64,000 nt of DNA from contig JBAJFG010000370.1 in assembly GCA_037903475.1 (NCBI GenBank), forward strand, positions 2,284,501 through 2,348,500, written 5' to 3'. The notes beneath the pieces were generated by a model. The model was not told where the DNA came from. It searched no databases and was given only the letters and a program-made list of their open reading frames with translations. The DNA is from Ancylostoma caninum (Eukaryota; Nematoda; Chromadorea; Rhabditida; Ancylostomatidae). Position numbers and translations under genes: made by a program. Shown here piece after piece: positions 32,513 through 43,902 of the stretch. Positions within the stretch are counted from its first letter, which is position 1. Each line of letters opens with the position of its first letter.

Positions 32513-32938
32513 TACAGTGGCGAACAGAAGTATTGCAACAAATCTTCTTCTGTTTGTAAGTTCTTTCAGAGCAGAGCTGAGGGGCTCTTAATTTTTATAT
32601 GTTTTGCAGTTACACAATTGGGTCAATTAGATGCGACTTCATTCCGTGCATGAATGCATTTCTTTGGCAGAAATTCTTTTACTCGGTGAGATCGAAATAT
32701 GGGGTTCGGCGATGTTGACAAATACCTACAAGGAAATGTTTACAATCACGGTCTCGACCTTATTACATTAGTTTCGAAACATTTTCACTGAGAAATACAT
32801 GTTAACACAGAATTCATTGGTATTGCAAATGATCTGTTTGTCGGTAACCTTCTGCCGCAATTTCTGCCATTCTAACTCATTATTCCACACCTGTTCTAAG
32901 CTCAGAATTTCTTCCTATGATACTAACGGTGTACGTTA

Positions 32939-33043
32939 GGTAAGAATCTTTTGGACCTTGTGATCATTGGTGATGATAACCTTGTGAACAACATAAAGAT
33001 TCTCTCGCCGGAAAGCTCCAGCGACCACGCATCTGTGCCGGAG
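32939..33043 (+). pseudogene. LINE endonuclease C-terminal fragment (CR1/Jockey-like)
   Basis: One frame reads GKNLLDLVIIGDDNLV...KILSPESSSDHASV. It has the pattern of the last endonuclease block of CR1/Jockey-type LINEs (N-LLDLV...SDH, with the catalytic Asp-His). It is truncated on both sides. Confidence 0.6.
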
Positions 33044-33049
33044 GTATCA

Positions 33050-33540
33050 CCATTTCATGGAAAGGAAAAGGAAAAGTTTAACAGATTCGTAAACGCATCT
33101 TCGGTAAAGTATCCCAGTTCAATTGGATGATCGAAGCCGAGTTCAATTATTTGAAGGTTTTCTAGGGAAAAATGCGCTCACAATGTTTGAAACACTCCCT
33201 AAAGCGGTTAAAGATGCTCCTTTCGAGGTGGTAATAGAAGCGATGAAGCAAAGGTTAAAAGTTGATAGCAGTGGATCCTGTGTTAAGGCAATGACACAGT
33301 TGGCGGCGCTGGCAATAAGGGAAGGCCAATCTGTGGCTGAGTTTTGCCTCGTGCTGGAAAAACTAGCTAGTAGAGCCTACCCCGATACATTCCTGAGGTG
33401 GTCTCCCTACAAAAAGCCGAAATACTGTTTAGGCAACTGGCAAGGAGGGAGGGTAGTTACTCTATCGCAGCGGCAATTGCAAAGAGTAGTAGGGGCGATG
33501 TATATGAAAAGGTAAAGGAAGTGGCCCTTAGGTAAGAGAG
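33050..33540 (+). pseudogene. Ty3/Gypsy copy B, Gag fragment
   Basis: The degenerate Gag middle is collinear with residues about 255-420 of the intact element at 48488. Shared patterns include FKG/FHG-E...F-RF, KAVKDAPFEVVIEAMKQRLK and RIRAGQSIADFCVALEKLA-like sequence (here REGQSVAEFCLVLEKLASRA). It has frameshifts at about 33170 and 33480, and no 5' LTR precedes it. Confidence 0.75.
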
Positions 33541-33551
33541 GAATAGAAAAA

Positions 33552-34248
33552 ATGGCTTCAGGTATGTCGCAAGCGCTGAAACCGATAGCGCGACTGCCTC
33601 ACACAAAACACAAATTGTTGGAAAGGAGTCCAAGAAATCAGATGAAGTTTGTGGACACAATAAGGATGAAGGTGCAGATGAATGGCAAAACAAGACCAGT
33701 TGCCTTTCATGCAGGCGAAGGACTGGAGCATCTCATCATTTTAGACAATAATGCCTTGGAGACATTCGGAGTAGAACTCAGGGATAGTTCTGATGGAATG
33801 CCTTCCGCAACACAACAAAATAAGGATCAGGAATTGGGGAAGGAATGTCATGCGACTATAAGACGAGCGCAGGCGGTGGTGAAGGAACGAACGTGCGTCC
33901 CGTCGGGTTCAGTGAAGACAGTGAGGTTGTCTGGAGAGACAGGAGAGCAGGTCTTCTGGTAATGTTACAGCGCATTGTCCAATGGATGTTGTGGGGTATT
34001 GGTTCAAGGAACAGTGGATATCCCAGTCGTTAACACAACCCAACAACCAATGGTTCTGCAGAAAGGCCAAGTGGTAGGAGAATTCTGCGATGATGAACCT
34101 GTTCCGGTGAGGATTCTGACCGATTCCTCAGACATGCTAGATGGAGTAACAGAGAATTCGGACTCTAAGATGAGCAAGGAACAGGCGCTGATATCAATTC
34201 TAGAGGAGAGGAATGTCCTCAGAGCGGGTTGAGGACTATGCTACAAGG
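33552..34248 (+). pseudogene. Ty3/Gypsy copy B, protease-to-RT linker region (fragments)
   Basis: Pieces match the stretch after the protease in the intact copy: FHAGEGLEHLIILDNNALETFGVEL, then LRNTTQQPMVLQKGQVVGEF-like sequence (here VNTTQQPMVLQKGQVVGEF). The protease DSG region itself is lost. The frame ends at the hAT insertion site (34241-34248) and resumes at 36912. Confidence 0.7.
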
Positions 34249-35195
34249 TAGACGTTTGACTCGATGGGATTTTTTTCGAATAGTCGACATTTCGAATAAT
34301 TCGATTTTTGAGGTTTTTCGAATAGTCGACATTTCGAATGACTCGATTTTTGAGGTTTTTCGAATAGTCGACATTTCGAATAACTTGATTTTTGGACTTT
34401 TTCGAATAGTCGATTTCGAATATTCGTATCGATATTTTGTCGAATCAGCAGTACTAATTATGAAGCAACATACTAACAATAAGTTATCTATTTGATTCCA
34501 AACTTTATTTGGAGCATACGAAAACACAATGATTTCTAACTTCGATCGATAACTTTGATTGTAATGAAAAAAGGCACATTGCGAAAATTAAAGCAAACTG
34601 TGACATGAAAATCAATGAGATCTCAGAAGTTCTGATAATAATGATCCATTCTTAAAGAATAAAGAAGTGGCCAATATGATGACAGGAGAGATTCCATACG
34701 TACAGTCTTAGTCAAAATTACTGTAGTCATCGAGACAATGAATCACAAATTACCTGTGGAGAAATTGTGAGCGCTAATGTCAATGTTGCCTTTGTGATGT
34801 CCGCTGCGCCAGCTTACTTTCACAAGAACGCATGACATCATTGCGGCAGGACATGCGAGCATCAAGAGACGCTAGCACAACATCTCAGGAAAAGTCATCT
34901 TGTTTTTCTGGATTCATTGGGCGCTACTTCATCATCGAATATGAGTTCTATGTTCCTTGAACCACCGAAACAGCGAAATCTGCGACGCTAAGACTTCCGT
35001 GAATGGCGCTTTAAAAGAATGACCAGGTCAAAAACTTATAGTCAAAAATTCATCTAGCCAGTAATAAAGTCCTGGATATATGTGGCGAAACCAAAGAAGT
35101 ATTCAGTAGCATTTCGCTGTGAGCAAGTAGTCGTATACTGCAACTATTAATTTATTTGTATTAACTTTAATTACTTTAATGGAAATGGTTGAAAT

Positions 35196-36607
35196 CAGGG
35201 ATGTGCGGAAGTAAAATTTCAAATCCCGTAAAACGGAAAACGGAAGGCCAAAAATGGGCGTAAAACGGAAAGCGTAAAACGGAAAATGGAAAATTTTTGC
35301 CCAAGCATAGGTTTGTGACCAAAAGTCATCTTCAACATTGGATTTTCCAGGCATCTTCTTGATGAGCATAAGTGGTGACTCTTTCAAGTAATTGAGTAAC
35401 CTCAAGCCCACTGATGGTACGTATTTCAAACGCCCAGAATATACAGTGGACGGCAATGGCGGTGGCCCATCTGCGGCCTCGAGAACGACACAGCGCGACC
35501 GCGTTACGCGCGCCGAGATCGGTGCCGACTGTCGCCAGAGTGCTATTTCTAGGCTCTTTTCTTTCTGATTTGGTCGAGAATCCTTAAAATCGGGTAGAAA
35601 CACTTTAGGAACGGTAGAAATAGCAGCAGAAAACTCGGTTACAGCGTGCGCGGCGCGGTCGCGCGGCGTCCTTGTCGAGGCCGTGGATGGGCCACCGTCA
35701 TTGCCGTCCACTATAGGTAGATGAGGAGCATTTATCCTTCACCTAGTTACGAGAGATTATCAGGGTTATATAGCTGATAAGCATCTTTATCACTGAATAT
35801 TTAAGTACACGAGAAGCTGTAAAATGTGAAAAGTGCGTTCTTCGCTTCTTTGCTTTACTTTGGAGCAGACCTATTCTGCAAAAATTCAGGCAAAAAGGCA
35901 ACTTTTAATTAATACGTTTGGAATCTGAGAAGGATCACTTTATCCACAAAGAATCCTCTTGGGGCGAGTAAACGATGGACTAAGGAGGAGAAGAACAGTA
36001 TGTGGGGAACGTGAAACACAAACAGCCCAAACATTGCATGAGACATCAGGCGTCAACGATGCCAGTGTGGAACTGGGGATGATCGTCCGATTAAAACACT
36101 GGCAATTACGAAGTAGCCTTATGTTTTTGTGAAGTAGAAAGAAAGCCTACATCATGAGTTGATTGGCAAGACTGCTTGATGCTCTCACCATCAGGTTTTA
36201 GTTTCATGGAAATTCTGTATGAGTCCACCCCACACTTCTGTGGAACCTTTTTTTCCTTTTTGAGGATTTCGAAGAGAGCAGCGCACTTGTATGGCATATT
36301 TGGAACTACAATGAAGACGTGTACCCTGCAGCTGAGACAAAAAAGAAACAAAATGGTTTGAACGTCATGGCGTTTAGACGTCAATTTTTGCACCATTTTT
36401 GTGAACTCATGTACACTGCGCATCGAAGCACGAGAACCCTCTTCGGGATATGGAAGTACGCCAAAAACAACGATCGCCCCCTCTCCATGATTTTCCGGGA
36501 TTTCCCGTTTACCAGATCAAAAACCCGTAAAACGTAAAACGGAAGGCCAAAAATGGGCGGAAAACGGAAGGCGTAAAACGGAAAACGGAAAATTCCGCAC
36601 ACCCCTG
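35196..36607. mobile_element. hAT-like element 2, 8-bp TSD, nested in element 1
   Basis: Tips are CAGGGATGTGCGGAA and (inverted) CAGGGGTGTGCGGAA, flanked by a perfect GTTGAAAT duplication (35188-35195 and 36608-36615). Subterminal clusters of GTAAAACGGAAGGC-type words lie at 35225-35290 and 36525-36590. The tips resemble those at 46372 (CAGGGATGAGCGGAA), implying one family. No recognised transposase. Confidence 0.93.
35444..35713. mobile_element. MITE family B, copy 3, nested in hAT-like element 2
   Basis: 270 bp, the same tips as 897-1165 (CAGTGGACGGCAATGGCGGT), with one changed base at the right tip; TA on both sides. It is the innermost level of a four-deep nest. Confidence 0.88.
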
Positions 36608-36911
36608 GTTGAAATACATGCACATTAGGATGGATGGACTAGTGCTTTTATGCCAGCTTAAACGTGCAATTTGGCCAATTTAAAGAGTCAATAAAAATGT
36701 CGAGTTATTCGACTAATAGTCGAATAACTGCCCTTTTCGAATAGTCGACATTTCGAATAATTCGATTTTTGGACTTTTTCGAATAGTCGACATTTCGAAT
36801 ATCTCGATTTTTGGCCTTTTTCGAATAGTCGATATTTCGAGTCACTCGAAAGTCGATTTATTCGAAACTCGACTCGATTTGACTCGGTCGAGTCAAATGT
36901 CTACTACAAGG

Positions 36912-38227
36912 GTTTGTTGATGTCTTTGCAGTAAGCGAAAGGGAGTTGAAACAGACAGACTTGGTGGTCCACGACATTGACACAGGTGATGCAAACCCTA
37001 TAAAACAGAAGACAAGGCACGTGCCAATTGGAGCACGGAAAGGATTTAAGGGGATTATCAAGGACTTATAGAACGCGGTATAGTGGGAAAGAGCCAGTCT
37101 GAATGGGTCTCACCGGTCGTTCTAGTACGCAAGAAAGACGGATTCTTGGGACTATGTATTGATTATAGTGCTCCTACTAAAGTAATTAAGCAAGACTCCT
37201 ACCCGCTACCGACAATCGATGATCAGTCCTGCAGAGTCTGGGGGGTAAGAAGATATTCTCGAGTTTTGACTTGGCTTCTGGCTACTGGCAAATCAAATTG
37301 TCAGAGAACACGAAGAGGAAAACAGCATTCACGTCCAGTGAGGGTCTATTTCAGTTTACGGTGTTACCTTTTGCCTGGCCACAAGCCCTTTCACGTTTCA
37401 AAGAATGATGGACCTATTACTGGAAGAGGTTGGAGTTAAAGATACGGAGGTCTTTGTTTATATAGATGACGTCTTGATCGCAACAGATACCATCGAGAGG
37501 CATTGCGGGGTGTTGAAAATGATCTTCGAAGCTATGAGGAAAGCCAACATCAAGCTCAAGGCTAAAAAATGTGAATTTTCCAAGAAAGAAATAAGTTTCC
37601 TTGGGCATGTCATCAATCAAAACGGAGTGTCAACGGATCCTAACAAAGTGGCTGAGATCAGGAGATATCCGAGGCCACAACAGAACATCCTGCAGCTAAG
37701 GACATGCTTAGGGATGGCGTCGTACTACAGGAAATTTATTCTGAAGTTCGCAAAAATCACCGAGGCGTTATATAAGTTAACTAGTTCGAAAGCTAGTTGG
37801 AGATGGACGGAACGAGAAGAGAAGGCCTTTGTGGACCTCAAGGATAAGCTGACCCAGGCGCCATATTAGCACAACCTGATATTGAAAAGGCTGCGGACGG
37901 GTCGAAGTCATTCGTAATTTTACGGATGCATCCACGACAGGCTTGGGCGCGTGCTTGCACAGCAAGGTGAAGACAAGCTATTCCATCCAATTTACTTTGC
38001 CTCCAAAAGTTGTCGAAGGCAGAGCGCAATTACCACATCACGGATCACGGATCTAGAGGCACTGGCAGTGGTTTCGCCGTAACGAAATTTCAGTTTTTCA
38101 TATATGGCTTCACAACGATAGTAATGACTGACGAGTTTATTTAAGCAGACGAACTTATCTGCGCGTGTTTTGAGATGGGCCGTTCAACTGCACAAGTACA
38201 GGTTGGAAGCTTGAAAGGCCAACGCTG
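36912..38227 (+). pseudogene. Ty3/Gypsy copy B, reverse transcriptase and RNase H remains
   Basis: The frame resumes with VSERELKQTDLVVHDIDTG, then the RT: SEWVSPVVLVRKKDG, a damaged centre with several frameshifts at 37200-37380, and an intact catalytic VYIDDVLIATD at about 37455-37485. It continues through KAKKCEFSKKEISFLGHVI and the RT connection. RNase H at about 37900-38200 has a TDAST-like start but several indels. Not functional. Confidence 0.85.
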
Positions 38228-39305
38228 TTGCAGACGCTATCTCGCGGTACCGCAACTTGCGAAAACGAAGATGAGATGATATCTCCCGAGGATGGAATGA
38301 TAGTATGTTGCACAAGCGCAGAAAAATCCGACTGGTTGAAGGAACTGAGAAAAGACCTGGACTACAAAAGCGTATTGGAAGCGCTACAGGAAGGCAAAAC
38401 GGCGGACGTAGTAACGCTTTCGCGTAGCAGACGTCGCTACGTTGTAGCGGATTTCACAATCGACGGTGGATACCTGAAAATGGTCAAGGAAGACGCTTTG
38501 GTGAAGGTAGTGCCGAAATCAAGAAGAGAGAGGAAAGAAGCGTGAAAGAAGCGCATGAGGGTGCGTTAGCAGGCCATTTTAGCGCAGGCAAGCTATGGAG
38601 ACAGTTGAAGAAGGTAGTGTTCTGGGATGGCATGTTGAGGGACATTGTCAAATGGACAAAAGCTCAGAAATGTTTTCTGACGAACACGCATTAGAAAAAC
38701 ATTCCTCCTCTCAAGCTGATAACCACAAGAGCTCTTATGGATTCATTGGGATTGATTTAGTGGAGTTCGGCTTGTCTGAAAAAAGAAATAGGTATGCTCT
38801 AGTAGTAGTGGATCACTTCACAAAGTTTTCTGGAGCTTATCCGATACCGGACAAGAAGGCTCGCACAGTGGCGAGCATGCTTTTTGAACGATGGATATGC
38901 GATGGGTGTAGGCGGAGTAAGATTCTGCTCTCAGATCAGGGACTGGAGTTCGTGAATGGAGTGCTTTCGGAAATCTATGAAATCACGGGGATTAAGCAGT
39001 CCACTACCAAAGGGTACAATCCCCGAGAAAATGGAATAACAGAGAGAGTGATAGGAACGCTGACAAGAATCCTTAAAAAGAAGACGGTGGTTCCTGCGAA
39101 ATGGGACACCTTGCTTCCAGTGGTCGTCTCCGCATATGACTCGTCGCCACATGAGGCAAGAGGGGAATGTCCGTTTTATATGTTGCACGCGTTCGACCCA
39201 AATTACTGGTCCATGGAAATTCCTGCGGAGAACCTTAATTGGAACTGCATCGACTATGACGACTACAATCGAGCTGCTCAATGCGATCAAACTGGCTCAT
39301 GAGAG
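38228..39305 (+). pseudogene. Ty3/Gypsy copy B, integrase remains
   Basis: The HHCC zinc region (about 38540-38700) is damaged by frameshifts. The catalytic core is well kept, with Asp codons at 38754 and 38934 and a Glu codon at 39042, giving the D-X59-D-X35-E spacing of the intact copy. The frame ends in the region where copy A reads HGIDP. Confidence 0.85.
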
Positions 39306-39720
39306 TACTCGCGAATTGAATCAGGAATACAAAGCCCGAATGAAGAAGCGATATAATGAGAGGAACGCAGTAGTGCTGGAGAAGCTCCCACAGGTCTATG
39401 ATCGAGTTTAAATGAAATTTCCAAGGGAAAAGTCTCTATCCAAATACCCTAAGTTTTGTAATGACTGGGATTGGCCACATAGAGTGGTAGAAGTGAGTGA
39501 TAACTCGGCTTTGATCACAAAATTATCGCAAAATGAAGAACCTGTTAGAGTCCAGTTTGACATGCTAGTCGTGCATGCTGACATGCTAGTCAAAGTTCCA
39601 TCATATTTGGGTGATGAGGCAGTGAAAACTAAAACAAAAAGAGTCACAAGGAGGAAATTGAAGGTTAACGACCGCAATATTTGCAGAGCAATGGCTTCTG
39701 GTGAGGACAAATATGGCTTG
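39306..39720 (+). pseudogene. Ty3/Gypsy copy B, integrase C-terminal (GPY/F-like) fragment
   Basis: LAHESTRELNQEYKARMKKRYNERNAV-type helix, then a DWPHRVVEVSDNSALITKL stretch corresponding to WSGPYRVLEVSENSATI in copy A. Similarity to copy A stops near 39660. There is no 3' LTR, and a different, minus-strand Gypsy fragment follows. Confidence 0.75.
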
Positions 39721-39849
39721 AGTCTGTTCTTCGCCTGCCGGGAACAAGATACCGTCCTGAAGGAAATGACGAATTCGAGTGCTCAATTCGCGGTCTGACA
39801 TTCGGCTCGGTCGTGCCCAACTGTGATAATAGATTAAGCTGTATTCCAT

Positions 39850-40289
39850 TCTCGACCATCTTCTCCTTGGCTAGGCTAATCGCTATCTCCACTAATGTTA
39901 TGCCAACCATTCTTCATCAATCTATAAACTACTTTTAACAGAGGATCTTCTTGTATTGTTTTTACCACTTCAGTTTCTGATAGGGGCAAATCTTTCCAAG
40001 ACTCTTCTGCTAATTGATTTGTCAAAACTTCATCCACTACCATCTCAGATAGTAGTGTAAACTTCCGTCCAACAGGAACGAATTAAAACTTTCTACATCA
40101 TAAACTATGCCTAATGCTTCTTTCTCAATTTGTGCTTTGTTTCTTTCCTATTTCTTTGTGTTAAATAACTTCACCAAGCCCACATTCTGATGCATCTGTA
40201 TCTAGTATAACTGGTACATTTGGATCATAATGTGCCAAAATGTCTGCTTCTATCAGCTCCTTCTCCTGTAATAAGGATTCAAGCAATTC
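39850..40289 (-). pseudogene. Second Ty3/Gypsy family: RNase H fragment
   Basis: On the minus strand: EADILAHYDPNVPVILDTDA, ECGLGEV then a stop, and after a frameshift KEALGIVYDVESFN, then FVPVGRKFTLL. This order matches the RNase H start, the KEALA-VY-V helix and the following strand of Gypsy polyproteins. It is distinct from copies A and B, and broken. Confidence 0.7.
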
Positions 40290-40739
40290 GTAGTTTGCTC
40301 CTCTTTCAGAAAAATAAGACGTTTATCCGTCTTGTTTACCACTCGGCGCAGCACTAGAAAATTTTTAAACAACTTCCATCAGGTCCGCCAGGACGACTAT
40401 GATACATGTGGTCCTTGCTCAACCTGATCGCCAGTTGTACGTCTGTATCGTACACGACACCAATGATTTATTACCCAACCACCATCCTTATATAGCCACT
40501 AGTATCACTAACTATTATCTTCCTCTTATTCCGTCTCCAACACATCAACTAGTAAACATTTTCTCAGATGAAGTGAAATAACGAGATTAACCCATTGGCG
40601 ACCGCATGGCTCACCGGTGAGCCGCTCTTTTTCGGTCGCGAGGGACCGCGCGGCTCAACGGTGAGCCGCGCCCTTCTTGACAAGTACTGGACCTTATTTT
40701 CGAACTATTTTGCAGCATTTCAATATGGAATGGTTACAA

Positions 40740-41210
40740 TCTTTCCTAAATATACCGCCAGCGAACCTTAAACAGCAACTGGTGCGAAATCGGCTCTATG
40801 ATCGGCTCTGTGGAACCCCTAGTTGCATTATCTGCCCTTTCGGTAAGCCGGGGGACTGCATGGTCTCGGGTGTAATCTATCTAATCACATGCCAATCATG
40901 TGGGGATGAGTACATGACAGACTGGGAGGCCACTGTGCATTCGGATCAAGGAACACCTGGATGGCTTCCTTAAATGCAAAACTTGCACTCCTCTGGGGGC
41001 TCATCGCAGCCTTTGTCATGTAAACACACCCATCAAAATGGCAGTTACGATCTTGGCGTATGAACCCGAAATTCTAGCTCGCAAAATCTTGGAAGCGTTT
41101 TGGATTTCAGCCAAAAACCCAAAAATCAATCGCAAGGAAGAGTGCATAGCTGTGACCAACGGGCTAGCGCCCTATCAAGCCCTTTGCGGGTATTGATCTA
41201 CGGGGTCAGA
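40740..41210 (+). pseudogene. Penelope-like GIY-YIG endonuclease fragment
   Basis: One frame reads CIICPFGKPGDCMVSGVIYL and ITCQSCGDEY. After a shift it reads TGRPLCIRIKEHLDGF, CTPLGAHRSLCH and EAFWISAKNPKINRKEE. This is the Cys-rich linker and GIY-YIG nuclease order of Penelope-like retroelements. The GET before GRP is mutated and a frameshift lies at about 40915. The RT part is not present. Confidence 0.7.
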
Positions 41211-41410
41211 TGCGAGGGGCACCTACTTGTTAGTAGTAGCGGCTCAACTCTGACGCCAGGTGGTCCGCTGAAATCGCGGCTTACGGCTACGAAGGCGAGC
41301 ATGATATTGGTCTTCTTCCTTACGCTTGTTTCTGATCCTATCTTTTTGTTAAGTTGATATCTCGTAGCATGATGAGGTGTTTGAGGGGGCAGATTGCATA
41401 TGACTTTGAC

Positions 41411-41460
41411 TTTCCAGGCTCTGACGAAGGCGACGACGCCGAAACGTTAGCCGAAATAAA
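41411..41460 (+). ncRNA. Candidate hammerhead-ribozyme core (remnant)
   Basis: CTGACGA is followed by a GGCG-ACGA-CGCC stem-loop and GAAACG, the conserved box order of a hammerhead. It sits about 210 bp after the Penelope-like coding fragment, where such elements carry ribozymes. A clean stem III and NUH cleavage site could not be assigned, so activity is doubtful. Confidence 0.35.
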
Positions 41461-41708
41461 GTTAAGTAACAATCTTGGTCGACTGCTCAAGCAAATCCTA
41501 CTGACGAACGCGCCACAATGCCAAGATTCAAAGATGGTCGAACATGGGACCTTCCTAAATAGGTCTCAAACAAGTGCAGTTCAAGAAGTAGTTCTCCTTT
41601 ATTACGACAAACATCATGAAAAGGATGGAATTTTGAAGTCGAGGAAGATTGCTTCACATTTCTTCTGTCGTGCATGGAAATACTCTGTGCAAAAGCCATA
41701 TTCCCTAC

Positions 41709-43131
41709 CATAGGTGCGATAGTCCGAGCCAAGGCTCAGACCCCTTTCACTTTGGGAGGGGGCCAATAGACCCCCTTCACCAAACCAGTTACAGAAGACA
41801 AGGAAATGAAGAAATCAAAAGTTTGGTAAGGTGAAACTGAACAAATTCAATGATAGAGGATCGATTCTATTGCTGTCCATGTGAATAAAGGAGTCAGGAA
41901 TTGAATTGACGTTAGTGTTGAATGGAGGCGCAATGTGACCATTGCCGCAGACAGGGAAAATGACGAGCGAATTTCTATGTGAAGGATAAAGAATTAAATA
42001 TGAGTCAAGGGTATCTAATTGAAGCTTAAACCTAGTAGAGTTTATATGTTAGAAGTGGGAAGCAATAGATAGCATGTCTGCGGAGAAATTTTTGAACACA
42101 TAAGGGTATGAAAAACATAGCATGTATGTTTCTAAGATCATTATGGATAAGTTCGTGAACTAACCGGAAAGAGGATAGTCCTCCACAATTTGCAAAGATT
42201 TTCTCTTCATTTTCGTGTACGAGTTGTGATAGTTAGTGTAAGATGAGCAGGCAAAAAAGTGGTACCAACAGGACAGTCGAAAACTCTACAAATTAGGTGT
42301 TCTTCAAAGGATTTCGTCTTGTGTTTCCGAGAAAGTGGTAAGTATTTACATATGTACATACTAGAAAGGATGCGCTTTCCGCCCATATACAGATGTATGG
42401 GGGAAACCCTTTTCTGGTTGAAAAATAGATTGGGTGAGCCGAAACAACGGGACATTCTCGTGCCCGTTGTTAGACAAATGGCGAGATAGTGCGGTGAGGG
42501 AAGAGAGGCGCGCGCATGGGGTGAGAATGGCTTCAGAAACATTCTCACCCCCCTTCACAGAAAAAGACACACAACCACATGAAACGAGATGTGGTTTATC
42601 AGTTAGGGGATTGGAGGAGGAGAACATAGATACCCTTCACTCCTAGGTTTCATTTCCGAATGAACCTGTAATATACAAAAATAGCTCAAAAGCAGGTGTA
42701 ATTTCAGGGTCAAATTTTTGTATGTAGTAGAGAAGAAATGATGTGCAGTTGTGCATGTATGAGTGGACCATATCATGAAGGTGTGCTGAGGACTATCTTC
42801 ATTCATGTAATCAATGGCTGTTTCCTCATTTGAAAGCAGTATCCTAGAGCATCCGCAGCACGATAGCGATGACTCATCGCTATCGTACGTTTTCATGAAA
42901 CTGTTGAACGGTGTGTTTGCAGAAATATATTGCAAGATTTGCTCAGTTTCCATGGCATTTGAAGACATATTGGGTATTAGATCAATGGATAGGGCATTGA
43001 CACTTACTTACCAATACCACAACTCTTACTAAAAGGAAGCAGAAAGGCCCCCCCCGGTCGACACCCTTCACTTTTTGCCCGGTAACCCCCTTCACTTTGA
43101 CAGGGGCGTTCTCACCCCTATCGCACCTATG
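41709..43131. mobile_element. hAT-like element with 8-bp TSD, nested in the piggyBac-like element
   Basis: Tips CATAGGTGCGATAG match exactly inverted at the right end. The octamer TTCCCTAC is duplicated at 41701-41708 and 43132-43139. Both ends carry subterminal CCCCTTCACTTT repeats. No coding region was recognised. Confidence 0.9.
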
Positions 43132-43663
43132 TTCCCTACACAGGATCACGTACGTTATATCCTACGCTTCCTTATTAGTCAGGCTAGAGCCTTAGGAACG
43201 TGCATAATCTCTGGACACTCCCTTATAACACTAAAAACACCCTCTACAAACTTCCTTCGATCTTAATGGAACCCAGAAGCGTTTAGATTCTCTCCTTTTT
43301 TGGTCCGATAACACTAGCAATCTTCTGGAACTAGATTTCAAATTATTTCTGCAAAATGATCTGTTTTAGTCCGAATCATCTTATCGTAACGGTGTGGAAC
43401 TCCGCGGGCGCCGCATTCTTGAAAGGGGCGTTGGTCCCACGCGCCAGACACGCAAAAATGGGCGCGGTCGTCAATGGGTTAAACCACAGTGGAATATCAA
43501 CATAGTTATAGAATCCAAATGAAATTCTTAATTATCATTCATATTATGGGTGTGCGTTATCTCAGACACCCCTTGTCTTAATAATGTCACGTCCATGCTG
43601 TGAGCGCCGATGGCGGTGGAGTTTCTCATCATATCTGATTTTAACTACCAAGAAAACTTGGTA

Positions 43664-43900
43664 CAGTCTGTCCGAAACGACGAGTCCGCCCACGCAGCAA
43701 TCGAGAGGCGGCGCGGCTGGAACGTATGCTGTTAGTCGAACACCAAGTCGAACACGTCACAGCCAAATCATTGGTGAATATCATGAAGATAACGATGAAA
43801 CGTGATACGCAGATTAGAGATGATGACGTAGAGTGCTGGCCACCGTGGCCACCTCTCGATCTTCGCCGGCGTGGACGGACTCGTCGTTTCGGATAGACGA
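43664..43900. mobile_element. MITE family D, copy 1 (TA-flanked)
   Basis: 237 bp; tips CAGTCTGTCCGAAACGACGA and the complement at the right end. A related, internally inverted copy lies at 45643-45841. Confidence 0.8.
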
Positions 43901-43902
43901 TA

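Larger units (their letters stand above)
34249..36903. mobile_element. hAT-like element 1, 8-bp TSD, inserted in Gypsy copy B
   Basis: Tips are TAGACGTTTGACTCGA and (inverted) TAGACATTTGACTCGA. The octamer CTACAAGG is duplicated at 34241-34248 and 36904-36911. Removing the element and one octamer restores a Gypsy reading frame that aligns without a gap to the intact copy (LRTMLQ-GFVDVFAV versus LKAALVKHANSFAV). Both ends carry clusters of TCGAATAGTCGACATTTCGA. No transposase was recognised. It contains hAT-like element 2. Confidence 0.92.
40591..43479. mobile_element. piggyBac-like inverted-repeat element, TTAA-flanked
   Basis: Tips CCCATTGGCGACCGC and (inverted) CCCATTGACGACCGC sit inside TTAA at 40587-40590 and 43480-43483, the target and tip style of piggyBac. 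A palindromic GGCTCACCGGTGAGCC follows the left tip. No transposase was recognised. The interior is occupied by a Penelope-like fragment and a hAT-like element. Confidence 0.7.
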
